This document shows, in pieces, positions 16,509-24,318 of a DNA stretch of 35,916 nt (positions within the stretch are counted from its first letter, which is position 1; each line of letters opens with the position of its first letter). The stretch is taken from NCBI GenBank assembly GCA_049653005.1, contig JBASFL010000070.1, forward strand, positions 1 to 35,916. The letters are read 5' to 3'. The position numbers were made by a program, and so were the translations under genes. The notes beneath the pieces were generated by a model that searched no databases, was not told where the DNA came from, and was given only the letters and a program-made list of their open reading frames with translations. This DNA comes from UBA2334 sp049653005. GTDB lineage: Bacteria; Pseudomonadota; Gammaproteobacteria; Burkholderiales; Burkholderiaceae_C.

Positions 16509-17435
16509 ATGACCAAAAGTGGATTGAAAGTCGGCTTCATCGGCCTGGGCACCATGGGCGCACCCATGGCCGCCCACCTGCAAGCCGCAGGCCATGTGAT
16601 GTTTGTGTGGGCACGCGGCAAGGTACCCGCCAACCTGGTCGACAACGGTGCCACCGTGTGCACCAGCGCCGCCGAGGTGGCCAAACGCGCCGACTTCATC
16701 ATCACCATGCTGCCCGACACCCCGCAGGTGGAGGAGGTGCTGTTTGGCGCGGGCGGCGTGGCCGAGGGGCTGAAGGCCAACGGCGCAGACGGGTGCAAGG
16801 GCAAGGTGGTGATCGACATGAGCAGCATCAGCCCCATGGCCACCCAAGACTTTGCGGCGCGCCTCCACAAGCTGGGGGCCGATTGCCTCGACGCCCCTGT
16901 CAGCGGTGGCGAAGTGGGCGCCAAAGCCGCCAGCCTCACCATCATGTGTGGCGGGTCCGAGGCCGCCTTCGAGCGCGCCCGACCGCTGTTTGAAGCCATG
17001 GGCAAAAACATCACCCTGGTGGGCGGCAATGGCGACGGCCAGACCACCAAGGTGGCCAACCAGATCATCGTGGCCCTCAACATCGAAGCCGTGGCCGAGG
17101 CCCTGTTGTTTGCCAGCAAAGCAGGGGCCGACCCCGCCAAGGTGCGCCAGGCGCTGATGGGCGGTTTTGCCGCCAGCCGCATCCTGGAGGTGCACGGCGA
17201 ACGCATGATCAAGCGCACGTTCAACCCCGGCTTTCGCATCGAACTGCACCAGAAAGACCTGAACCTGGCGCTGCAAGGCGCCAAAGCGCTGGGCCTGAGC
17301 CTGCCGCACACCGCCAGCGCCGCCCAACTGATGCAAAGCTGCGCCGCCCACGGCCTGGGCGGTGCCGACCATTCCGCCCTGTGCCGCAGCCTGGAGCTGA
17401 TGGCGAACCACACCATAGCGCCCGACGCGGCCTGA
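16509..17435 (+). CDS. glxR: 2-hydroxy-3-oxopropionate (tartronate semialdehyde) reductase
   Basis: Beta-hydroxyacid dehydrogenase of 308 residues that reduces tartronate semialdehyde to D-glycerate with NAD(P)H. The N-terminal Rossmann motif is VGFIGLGTMGAPMA (residues 8-21). The substrate-binding stretch is DAPVSGGEVGAKA (128-140), and the catalytic Lys is K181 in TTKVANQIIV. AGAGACAAAA lies ahead of ATG 16509. It is third in the gcl operon, 24 bp after hyi, and position plus motifs fix the role. 3-hydroxyisobutyrate dehydrogenase is a close relative but does not fit the neighbours. It ends 37 bp before glycerate kinase. Confidence 0.93.
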   Translation: MTKSGLKVGFIGLGTMGAPMAAHLQAAGHVMFVWARGKVPANLVDNGATVCTSAAEVAKRADFIITMLPDTPQVEEVLFGAGGVAEGLKANGADGCKGKVVIDMSSISPMATQDFAARLHKLGADCLDAPVSGGEVGAKAASLTIMCGGSEAAFERARPLFEAMGKNITLVGGNGDGQTTKVANQIIVALNIEAVAEALLFASKAGADPAKVRQALMGGFAASRILEVHGERMIKRTFNPGFRIELHQKDLNLALQGAKALGLSLPHTASAAQLMQSCAAHGLGGADHSALCRSLELMANHTIAPDAA

Positions 17436-17472
17436 CCCACCACCCCCTGCCTCGCACCGTTACAGTGTTTGC

Positions 17473-18879
17473 ATGACCTCTTCCGTCCCAGCCCCCACAC
17501 CAGCTTCCACCCCCACCCCCAGCACCGATCCCCACGGCAACCCCCACGCGTTTTTGCGCCAGTTGTACGACGCGGCCGTGGCCCGCGCCCTGCCGCTGCA
17601 CAACACCGCCGCCTGGTTGCCCGTGCCGCCCGACCCGTCCAAAGGCCGCACCCTGGTGCTGGGCGCGGGCAAGGCCGGTGGGGCCATGGCCCAGGCGGTG
17701 GAGGCCCTGTGGGCCGGGCACTGCCAGCGCCATGGCGTGCCGGGTGCACCGCTGTCTGGCCTGGTGGTCACCCGCTACGGCCACACGCCGCCCAGGGCCG
17801 AAGGTATGCCCCAAATGATTGAGGTGGTGGAAGCCGCCCACCCCGTGCCCGACGCCGCCGGGCTGGCCGCCGCCCAACGCATCCTGGCGCTGGCCACGGG
17901 CCAGGAGGGCGCCTCCCTCACCGAACACGACCTGGTGCTGTGCCTCATCTCCGGCGGCGGTTCGTCGCTGCTGACCTTGCCCGCCGAGGGCCTGACCCTG
18001 GCCGACAAACAGCGCATCAACCGCCAGTTGCTGGAAAGCGGGGCCGACATCACCCAAATGAACTGCGTGCGCAAACACCTGTCGGCCATCAAAGGCGGCA
18101 GGCTGGCTGCGGCGTGCCACCCGGCCCGCGTGGTCACGCTGACCATCAGCGACGTGCCGGGTGACGACGTGAGCGTTATCGCCAGCGGCCCCACCGTGGC
18201 CGACGCCACCACCTGCGCCGATGCGCTTCAAATTTTGAAGCGGTATGGCATTGAACTGCCTGCGCAAGTGGCCGAAATGCTTCACAACGGCACGCTGGAA
18301 ACCCCCAAGCCCGGCGATGCCCGGCTGGCCCGCTGTGAAACCCACCTGATTGCCACGCCCCAGCAAAGCCTGGAGGCCGCCGCCCAGCTGGCCCGCGACG
18401 CGGGGGTGAACGCCTACATCCTCAGCGACGAAATCGAGGGCGAAAGCCGCGAGGTGGGCAAGGTGCACGCCGCCCTGGCCCGCAGCACGGCACAAGGCAA
18501 AACCGCGTTCCAAACCCCGTGCGTCATCCTGAGCGGGGGCGAAACCACCGTCACGGTCAAAGCCCGCGAGCCCGGCGCACCCAGAGGCCGGGGCGGCAGG
18601 GCAGGGGAGTTCTGCATGGGCCTGGCCCAAGCGCTGCAAGGCCACCCGGGCGTGTGGGCCCTGGCGGCCGACACCGACGGTATCGACGGCGTGGAAGACA
18701 ACGCCGGGGCCCGCCTGGGGCCCGACACCCTGGCCCGCGCCGCCGCCCAAGGCCTGAAACTGCCCGACCACCTGGCCCGCAACGACGCCTACGGCTTCTT
18801 CGAGCCCCTGGACGACCTGGTCATCACCGGCCCGACACACACCAACGTGAACGACTTTCGGGCGATGTGGGTGGGGTGA
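17473..18879 (+). CDS. Glycerate 2-kinase (DUF4147/MOFRL family)
   Basis: 468-residue kinase of the GckA/TtuD type, often mislabelled hydroxypyruvate reductase; it phosphorylates D-glycerate to 2-phosphoglycerate. An N-terminal DUF4147 domain (LVLGAGKAGGAMAQAVEALW, SGGGSSLLTLP, NCVRKHLSAIKGGRLA, SDVPGDDVSVIASGPT) is followed by the MOFRL domain (LSGGETTVTV, RGRGGRAGEF, ADTDGIDG). The first 25 residues are rich in Pro, Thr and Ser and look unstructured. ATG 17473 has no clear Shine-Dalgarno, so the exact start is open, though the conserved part begins close to it. It completes the route from glyoxylate to lower glycolysis. It is convergent with the toxin gene, 30 bp apart. Confidence 0.92.
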   Translation: MTSSVPAPTPASTPTPSTDPHGNPHAFLRQLYDAAVARALPLHNTAAWLPVPPDPSKGRTLVLGAGKAGGAMAQAVEALWAGHCQRHGVPGAPLSGLVVTRYGHTPPRAEGMPQMIEVVEAAHPVPDAAGLAAAQRILALATGQEGASLTEHDLVLCLISGGGSSLLTLPAEGLTLADKQRINRQLLESGADITQMNCVRKHLSAIKGGRLAAACHPARVVTLTISDVPGDDVSVIASGPTVADATTCADALQILKRYGIELPAQVAEMLHNGTLETPKPGDARLARCETHLIATPQQSLEAAAQLARDAGVNAYILSDEIEGESREVGKVHAALARSTAQGKTAFQTPCVILSGGETTVTVKAREPGAPRGRGGRAGEFCMGLAQALQGHPGVWALAADTDGIDGVEDNAGARLGPDTLARAAAQGLKLPDHLARNDAYGFFEPLDDLVITGPTHTNVNDFRAMWVG

Positions 18880-18909
18880 GTGGGCGGGCCAATTGGGTGG
18901 GCACAGCGC

Positions 18910-19248
18910 TCAGGTCAACATCTCCAGCAAAACGGGATGCCAGACGCTGACTTCAATGCGCCCCATTTTTTTGCCCAGCCGCAGCTTGTCCACGCAGCGA
19001 AGTTGGTCGAGCAAAATGCGCGCGCTTTTGTGTTGAAACACCACTTCCGGGCGACACCCCAAGGGTTGTCCGGCGCTGGTGATGGGCGCAATGATGACCC
19101 TGGGCAGCGCGGCGTTCATGTCGTCGGGCGACACCACCAGCGCTGGCCGTGTTTTTTGAATTTCGGTGCCCATGGTGGGGTCCAGGTTGACCCAGTACAC
19201 GTCGCCGCGCAGCACCGCCGCCTTGGGCGCTTTCGTCACCACACCCAC
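18910..19248 (-). CDS. mazF: MazF/PemK-family endoribonuclease toxin
   Basis: 112-residue toxin with the PemK/MazF fold. RGDVYWVNLDPTMGTEIQKT opens the domain after a 13-residue lead, then RPALVVSPDD, IIAPITS and the C-terminal DQLRCVDKLRLGKKMGRI. Family members cleave mRNA at short specific sequences and stop growth when their antitoxin is lost. Its start overlaps the end of the antitoxin gene by 13 bp, so translation is probably coupled. The pair lies between glycerate kinase and the ArgP-like gene, each facing or following on independent strands. The chromosomal pair looks complete. Cleavage specificity cannot be predicted here. Confidence 0.9.
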   Translation of the reverse strand: MGVVTKAPKAAVLRGDVYWVNLDPTMGTEIQKTRPALVVSPDDMNAALPRVIIAPITSAGQPLGCRPEVVFQHKSARILLDQLRCVDKLRLGKKMGRIEVSVWHPVLLEMLT

Positions 19249-19487
19249 TCGCTGTCGTCTGAAATGGGTGCACTGTCCCAGGTTTGGGCTTCAGCCGCCT
19301 CCTCCGGGTGCGCAATGGCGGCTTGATCAAACCAGCCATCGCGCGGTATGCGTTTGACAGGCCGGATCACGATTTGTCCGTCTTGCAACTGCATGTCCAC
19401 TTGGTCGTCTATTTGGCATGACGCCAAAAAAGCAGCAGGGATCAGCACTCCCCGGGAGTTGCCCACTTTGCGCACGGTGGTCAGCAT
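19236..19487 (-). CDS. mazE: MazE/AbrB-type antitoxin
   Basis: 83-residue antitoxin. The N-terminal swapped-hairpin DNA-binding fold is seen in VRKVGNSRGVLIPAAFL and the VDMQLQDGQIVIRPVK segment; the acidic C-terminal tail (about residues 55-83, ending ISDDSEWVW) is the usual toxin-binding part. ATG 19487 is chosen because GAAAGGG lies just upstream, and the AbrB fold begins at the next residues; an upstream in-frame ATG at 19514 sits at the promoter. The product should neutralise MazF and repress their shared promoter. An AT-rich dyad with a TATAAT box lies 18-34 bp upstream. Assignment is firm. Confidence 0.88.
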   Translation of the reverse strand: MLTTVRKVGNSRGVLIPAAFLASCQIDDQVDMQLQDGQIVIRPVKRIPRDGWFDQAAIAHPEEAAEAQTWDSAPISDDSEWVW

Positions 19488-19504
19488 CGCTTGCCCTTTC
19501 AAAA

Positions 19505-19521
19505 ATAATAACAAAATTATA
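19505..19521 (-). promoter_or_regulatory. mazEF promoter -10 box within an inverted repeat
   Basis: On the minus strand TATAAT at 19521-19516 is a perfect -10 hexamer, 29 bp before the antitoxin start. ATAAT (19505-19509) and ATTAT (19516-19520) form an inverted pair that overlaps it, a good place for autorepression by an AbrB-type antitoxin. No strong -35 hexamer is visible. Confidence 0.5.
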
Positions 19522-19580
19522 ACTTTTCACTGTGTTGGGCGGTGCCCCTGGCAGGTGTCCTGTTCAGTCGACCCAGCCGT

Positions 19581-20480
19581 TCAGGCGTGACCAAGAAGCG
19601 CCTCACGCGCAGCGGCCACCACGTCTCGCGTCAAACCGTCCAGCCACGTGGAGGTGGCGCGGGCCTGTTGCCAGTGCAGGGACACGTCCAGCGGTGTGCC
19701 GGGCACCAGCGCCACCAGCGTGCCGGTGGCGAGGTGGGGGGCCACCAGGGCTTCGGGGTGCAGGCCCCAGCCCATGCCTGCCAGCGCTGCCGTGACAAAC
19801 GCGGTGGATGACGGCAGCGTGTGTTTGGGCAGCTCCACGTGTTGCCCGCACAGGTCCTGCACCCAGCGGGTTTGCAGGGTGTCTTTGGCGTTGAACTCCA
19901 GACTGGGGGCCTGTGCCAGGCTTTGGGGCTGCACACCCGACGCAAAGTGGCGCGCCACAAAGGCCGGGCTGGCGGCGGCCACATAACGCATGGCCCCCAG
20001 CGGGCGGCTGTTGCAGCCGGTGGCCGGGGTGGCGTGGGCGGTCACGGCGGCCAGCACCGCGCCGCTGCGCAGCCATTCGGCGGTGTGGTCTTGGTCGTCC
20101 ACCGCCACGTTCACCAGCACCGGGGCTTGCGCGGCAAACGCCGCCACGGCGGGGGCAAACCAGGTGGCCAGGCTGTCGGCGTTCACCGCAATGGGCAGGG
20201 TGGCGCGGGCCACGCCCTCAGGGGCGAGGCTGGGCAGGTTGTCGTGCAGGTCTTGCTCCAGCAGGCGCACGCGGTCGGCGTGTTGGCACAGGCGCAGCCC
20301 GGTGTCGGTGGCGGTGCAGGGGTGCCCGCGCACCACCAGCGCACAGCCCACGCGCTCTTCCAGCAGTTTGATGCGCTGCGACACCGCCGATGGCGTGACG
20401 TGCAGGGCGCGGGCCGCGCGCTCAAAGCTGCCTTCGCGCAGCACGGCTGCCAGGGCGAACAGGGAGGTGTAGTCGAGCAT
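19581..20480 (-). CDS. argP: LysR-family regulator ArgP
   Basis: 299-residue LysR regulator that opens with MLDYTSLFALAAVLREGSFE and has VTPSAVSQRIKLLEERVG, the ArgP/IciA/LysG pattern. ArgP proteins sense lysine and arginine and activate the basic amino acid exporter gene. The effector domain runs from about residue 92 (LPIAVNADSLATWF, a typical ArgP phrase). The gene diverges from the LysE/ArgO exporter at 20556 with 75 bp between the start codons, the standard arrangement of this pair. I could not pick out a clean T-N11-A operator in that gap. Assignment rests on both sequence and neighbour. Confidence 0.92.
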   Translation of the reverse strand: MLDYTSLFALAAVLREGSFERAARALHVTPSAVSQRIKLLEERVGCALVVRGHPCTATDTGLRLCQHADRVRLLEQDLHDNLPSLAPEGVARATLPIAVNADSLATWFAPAVAAFAAQAPVLVNVAVDDQDHTAEWLRSGAVLAAVTAHATPATGCNSRPLGAMRYVAAASPAFVARHFASGVQPQSLAQAPSLEFNAKDTLQTRWVQDLCGQHVELPKHTLPSSTAFVTAALAGMGWGLHPEALVAPHLATGTLVALVPGTPLDVSLHWQQARATSTWLDGLTRDVVAAAREALLGHA

Positions 20481-20555
20481 GGATTCAGTTTTGCTTCATT
20501 GGGTGTAGGAAATGCAGTTTGTCTTAACCGTCGAGCGCAGGCAAGCTGCGTCCCC

Positions 20556-21191
20556 ATGAACGTTTCAACCGATTTTTTGCCCGTGTTTGTGCAGGGGCTG
20601 GTGCTGAGCCTGGGGCTGATCGTGGCCATTGGGGCGCAAAACGCGTTTGTGTTGCGCCAGGGGCTGCGGCGCGAACACGTGGGCCCGGTGGTGCTGTTTT
20701 GTGCGGTGGCCGATGCGGTGCTGATCACCGCCGGTGTGCTGGGCATGGCCCAGGCGCTGGGCGATAGGCCTTTGCTGGCCCAGGCACTGGCGGTGTGCGG
20801 TGCTGGGTTTTTGGCGCACTACGGCTGGCAGGCGCTGCGCCGGGCCCGGCAGGTGAACCACTTGGAGGCGGCGGGTGGTGGCGAGCCCATGGGCCGTGGG
20901 GCCGCGCTGGCCCAGGCGGCGGCGTTCACGCTGCTCAACCCCCATGTGTACATGGACACGGTGCTGCTGGTGGGCAGCATCGGTGCGCAGCAACCGGCGG
21001 CGCTGCGGGGCTGGTTTGTGGCGGGGGCCAGCACGGCCAGCCTGGCGTGGTTCACCGCGTTGGGGGTGGGGGCGCGCTGGCTGGCCCCGGTGTTTGCCCG
21101 GCCCCGCGCCTGGCAGGTGCTGGACGGGCTGATCGGCCTGACGATGTGGGTGTTGGCGGCGCTGCTGGTGCGGCACGCGTGGGCATCCTGA
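20556..21191 (+). CDS. argO: LysE/ArgO-family amino acid exporter
   Basis: 211-residue inner-membrane exporter with about six hydrophobic segments. LGLIVAIGAQNAFVLRQGL is the N-terminal hallmark of the LysE/ArgO family, and FTLLNPHVYMDTVLLVGS carries the conserved Asn-Pro of the second half. It exports excess basic amino acids such as arginine or lysine. It is divergent from the ArgP-like regulator, which is expected to activate it. ATG 20556 fits the start of the first membrane segment; no strong Shine-Dalgarno is visible. The 105-bp gap after it is AT-rich and contains no gene. Confidence 0.92.
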   Translation: MNVSTDFLPVFVQGLVLSLGLIVAIGAQNAFVLRQGLRREHVGPVVLFCAVADAVLITAGVLGMAQALGDRPLLAQALAVCGAGFLAHYGWQALRRARQVNHLEAAGGGEPMGRGAALAQAAAFTLLNPHVYMDTVLLVGSIGAQQPAALRGWFVAGASTASLAWFTALGVGARWLAPVFARPRAWQVLDGLIGLTMWVLAALLVRHAWAS

Positions 21192-21296
21192 AGGGGGGTA
21201 GTGGAGAATAAATAAAATAGCTATAAAGTGAATGAAGTAAAGCGATGTATGGGTTTTTGATATAAAAAATTCGCCCAACAGCCTATTGCGCTTCGG

Positions 21297-22244
21297 TCAG
21301 CCAATGCCGCTGTCTGTGGTGGGCTCTGACGGTGGCACCCGTTGCTCAAAGGCCTGGGCCAGGAAGTCCACAAACACCCGCACCCGCGCGGCGGTTTGGT
21401 GGCGCTGGGGGTACACGGCGCAAATGTCGGCGGGTGGGGTGGGGTGGTCGGGCAGCAGTTGCACCAGGCGGCCGCTGCGCAGGTAGCGGGCAATGTCCCA
21501 TTCGGCCCGCATCAGGATGCCGTGGCCGTCCAGCGCCCAGTTCACCGCAATTTCACCGTCGTTGGTGCTGAGGCTGCCGCGCACCTTGACCGACTCCACC
21601 GGTTTGTTCGGGCTGGTGCTGAAGCGCCACAGGCCATAGGCCTCGTCGCCCTGGCGAATGCCCAGGCAGTTGTGCTGTGCCAGGTCCGACGGCACGCGCG
21701 GCGTGCCGTGGCGGGCCAGGTAGCTGGGCGCGGCGCAAATCAGGCGGCGGTTGGGGGCCAGTTGGCGCGCCAGCACGCGGGCATCGGGCGGCTCGCCAAA
21801 GCGCACACACACGTCAAACGCGTCTTCGGTCAGCGCCGGTGGGTTGACGGTGAGTTGCAGTTGCACCTGCACCTGCGGGTGCAACGCTGCAAAGCGCGAA
21901 ATCAGCGGTGCGATGTGGCTGCGCCCAAAGCCCAGCGTGGCGTTCACGCGCAGCAGGCCTTTGGGCGCGGCGGTGGCGCCCGACACCAGTTGCTCCAGGT
22001 CGTCAATGTCGGCCAGGATGCGGCGGGCATGGCCCAAATACAACTCGCCTTCGGGCGTGAGGCTGAAGCGGCGGGTGGTGCGGTGCAGCAGTTGCACGCC
22101 CAGCCGGGCCTCCATCTGCGCCAGCCGTTTGCTGACGGCGGCGGTGGACAGGGTCAGCTCGCGCGCCGCAGCTGAAAAGTTGCCCAAACGCACCAGCAGG
22201 CTGAAAAAGTGCATTTCCGAGGGGGCGGTGGCGGGAGTGCTCAT
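21297..22244 (-). CDS. LysR-family regulator, divergent from tartrate genes
   Basis: 315-residue regulator. Winged helix at about residues 10-65 (FFSLLVRLGNFSAAARELTL, STAAVSKRLAQMEARLGV, LLHRTTRRFSLTPEG), effector domain from about 95 (LLRVNATLGFGRSHIAPLI). It belongs to the DmlR/TtdR-like branch, whose known members control malate and tartrate genes. Position fits: it diverges from the Bug binding protein and ttdAB across 132 bp. A perfect T-N11-A dyad (22241-22267) covers its own start codon and could serve autorepression and activation of the other side. Inducer inferred to be tartrate or a related dicarboxylate. Confidence 0.9.
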   Translation of the reverse strand: MSTPATAPSEMHFFSLLVRLGNFSAAARELTLSTAAVSKRLAQMEARLGVQLLHRTTRRFSLTPEGELYLGHARRILADIDDLEQLVSGATAAPKGLLRVNATLGFGRSHIAPLISRFAALHPQVQVQLQLTVNPPALTEDAFDVCVRFGEPPDARVLARQLAPNRRLICAAPSYLARHGTPRVPSDLAQHNCLGIRQGDEAYGLWRFSTSPNKPVESVKVRGSLSTNDGEIAVNWALDGHGILMRAEWDIARYLRSGRLVQLLPDHPTPPADICAVYPQRHQTAARVRVFVDFLAQAFEQRVPPSEPTTDSGIG

Positions 22245-22267
22245 TGTTGAGTGAAGGTAAACAATGA
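22241..22267. promoter_or_regulatory. Perfect LysR-type dyad over the regulator's start codon
   Basis: TCATTGTT-N11-AACAATGA is a perfect 8-bp inverted repeat with an 11-base spacer, matching the LysR T-N11-A rule exactly. It covers the start codon of the LysR gene (22242-22244) and lies about 110 bp upstream of the Bug/ttd genes. Likely the regulator's own recognition site. Confidence 0.6.
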
Positions 22268-22376
22268 CCTCACTTTATGGGTGTTTGGCGGGCTTTGCAA
22301 TCCCTAAAGTCACGTCCCAAGCCAAGTGCACACGGCCATTCCCCAACAAAGCCACTGCCCCACAGGAGACAACACC

Positions 22377-23366
22377 GTGAACTTTTCCCACCTGACTTCC
22401 CGTCGCCAATGTCTGTTGCGCGCCACCGTGGCCGCCGCCGCGCTGGTGACGGGCACCGCCTTTGCCCAAGCCTGGCCTGCCAAACCCGTGAACCTGATCG
22501 TGCCGTTCCCGGCCGGGGGCACCACCGATGTGCTGGCCCGCGCTGTGGGTGTTGAGCTGGGCAAGGCCCTGGGCCAGCCCGTGATCGTGGAAAACAAAGC
22601 CGGTGCCGGGGCCACCCTGGGTGCCGACTACGTGGCAAAGGCCAAGCCCGATGGCCACACCCTGCTGATGGGCGCGGTGCACCACGCCATTGCCACCAGC
22701 GTGTACAAAAAGCTGGGCTACGACTTTCAAAAGAGTTTTGCCCCCGTCACCACCGTGGCCCTGGTGCCCAACGTGCTGGTGGTCAACCCCGGGTTGCCCG
22801 CCAAATCGGTGAAAGAGCTGCTGGCGCTGGCCAAGGCCACGCCGGGCCAATACACCTACGGCTCCAACGGCAACGGCACTGGCCAGCACCTGATCGGCGC
22901 GCAGTTTGAAGGCATGGGCGCTGTGCAACTGCTGCACGTGCCCTACAAAGGCAGCGGCCCGCTGACCACCGATTTGCTGGGCGGCCAGATCAACATGTCG
23001 TTCGACACCATCACCCCGGTGCTGTCGCACATCAAGGCGGGCAAGCTGCGTGCGTTGGCCGTGACCACACACAAGCGCTCGGTGGCCTTGCCCGACGTGC
23101 CCACGCTGGACGAAGCGGGCCTGAAGGGTTTCAACATGGGCACCTGGTTCGGCGTGTTGGCCCCCACCGGCACCCCGCCCGAGGTGGTGACCCGCCTGAA
23201 CACCGAGATCGTCAAGGTCATCCACAGCGCCGATTTCCGCAAAAAGATGGACGAGATTGGTGCCGTGCCCATGGGCGACACACCCGCGCAGATGGCCACC
23301 CAAATCAAAGACGACACCGAGCGCTTCGCCAAGCTGGTGAAAGAAGCCAAGGTCAGCCTCGACTGA
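22377..23366 (+). CDS. Bug/TctC-family periplasmic binding protein
   Basis: 329-residue tripartite tricarboxylate transporter binding protein. The signal sequence (residues 1-32) has SRRQCLL, close to a twin-arginine motif, then AAAALVTGTAFAQA. The mature protein starts WPAKPVNLIVPFPAGGTTDVLAR, the invariant opening of the Bug family, followed by ENKAGAGATLGADYVAKAKPDG and DVPTLDEAGL. GTG 22377 is chosen because ACAGGAGACAACACC lies directly ahead. No TctA or TctB membrane genes are nearby, as is common for the many orphan Bug proteins of Burkholderiales. Being cotranscribed with ttdAB suggests that it binds tartrate or another dicarboxylate, for transport by a permease elsewhere or for sensing. 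Confidence 0.92.
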   Translation: MNFSHLTSRRQCLLRATVAAAALVTGTAFAQAWPAKPVNLIVPFPAGGTTDVLARAVGVELGKALGQPVIVENKAGAGATLGADYVAKAKPDGHTLLMGAVHHAIATSVYKKLGYDFQKSFAPVTTVALVPNVLVVNPGLPAKSVKELLALAKATPGQYTYGSNGNGTGQHLIGAQFEGMGAVQLLHVPYKGSGPLTTDLLGGQINMSFDTITPVLSHIKAGKLRALAVTTHKRSVALPDVPTLDEAGLKGFNMGTWFGVLAPTGTPPEVVTRLNTEIVKVIHSADFRKKMDEIGAVPMGDTPAQMATQIKDDTERFAKLVKEAKVSLD

Positions 23367-23418
23367 GCACCTGCCCATGCCCACCACCCCCCAACCCCTG
23401 TCACCGGAGACCCCGCAC

Positions 23419-24318
23419 ATGGACAACACCGTCGCCATTGCCGACCTGACCCACCTGATGGCCAAGTTCACCTCGTACATCGGCAAACGCCTGCCCACCG
23501 ATGTGACCGAAAAGCTCGGTGAACTGCGCGCAAAAGAGGTGAACTTTCTGGCCAAAGAGGTGTATGAATCCATGCGCCAAAACCAGGAAGCCGCCGACAA
23601 GCTGGACCGCCCCAGCTGCCAGGACACCGGCGTCATCCAATACTTCCTGACCGCCGGGGCCCGTTTCCCGCTGCTGGGCGAGCTGGAAGACATCTTGCGC
23701 GGTGCCACCGAAGGCGCCACCAAAGACGGCCCGCTGCGCCACAACGCGGTGGAAACCTTTGTGGAGAAAAACACCGGCACCAACACGGGCTCCAAAATCC
23801 CGTGGCTGGACTGGGACATCGTGCCCAACGACGACAGCGTCACCATCGACGTGTACATGGCCGGCGGCGGCTGCACCTTGCCCGGGAAGGCCACGGTGCT
23901 CATGCCCGGCCAGGGCTATGAGGGCGTGGCCGAGTTTGTGCTGGACGTGATGACCTCGCGCGGCGTCAACGCCTGCCCGCCGCTGCTGGTGGGGGTGGGT
24001 GTGTCCACCTCAGCCGAAACGGCGGCCCGTTTGTCGAAGAAGGCCATCCTGCGCCCCGTGAATTCAAGGCACAGCAACGACAACGCCGCGCTGATGGAGC
24101 AGCTGCTGACCGACGGCATCAACGAGCTGGGCCTGGGCCCCCAGGGCCTGACCGGCAACAGCAGCGTGATGGGCGTGAACATCGAATCGTCTGCCCGCCA
24201 CCCTTCCACCATCGGTGTGGCCGTGTCCACCGGTTGCTGGGCACACCGGCGCGGAAAAATCAAGATCAACGCTGACATGTCTTACGAAGTCATCTCGCAC
24301 CAAGGGTTCAAGCTGTGA
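23419..24318 (+). CDS. ttdA: L(+)-tartrate dehydratase alpha subunit
   Basis: 299-residue iron-sulfur hydrolyase subunit of the class I fumarase N-terminal family; with TtdB it dehydrates L-tartrate to oxaloacetate. Candidate [4Fe-4S] ligands are C67 (SCQDTG), C186 (NACPP) and C273 (STGCWAHRRG); C152 lies in AGGGCTLPG. The length agrees with TtdA and is far from one-chain fumarases. CCGGAGACCCC lies before ATG 23419. It follows the Bug gene by 52 bp and overlaps ttdB by 4 bp. A two-subunit fumarase is the alternative; the Bug and LysR setting favours tartrate. The cluster is expected to be oxygen sensitive, as in related enzymes. Confidence 0.88.
   Translation: MDNTVAIADLTHLMAKFTSYIGKRLPTDVTEKLGELRAKEVNFLAKEVYESMRQNQEAADKLDRPSCQDTGVIQYFLTAGARFPLLGELEDILRGATEGATKDGPLRHNAVETFVEKNTGTNTGSKIPWLDWDIVPNDDSVTIDVYMAGGGCTLPGKATVLMPGQGYEGVAEFVLDVMTSRGVNACPPLLVGVGVSTSAETAARLSKKAILRPVNSRHSNDNAALMEQLLTDGINELGLGPQGLTGNSSVMGVNIESSARHPSTIGVAVSTGCWAHRRGKIKINADMSYEVISHQGFKL

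Noticed and set aside
15672..17411. A 579-codon minus-strand frame opposite hyi and glxR
   Set aside because: Both plus-strand genes have intact catalytic motifs, so the long antisense frame comes from GC-biased codon use.
21192..21296. Small gene or terminator in the AT-rich gap after the exporter gene
   Set aside because: No open frame with a ribosome site and no stable stem followed by a T-run could be found.
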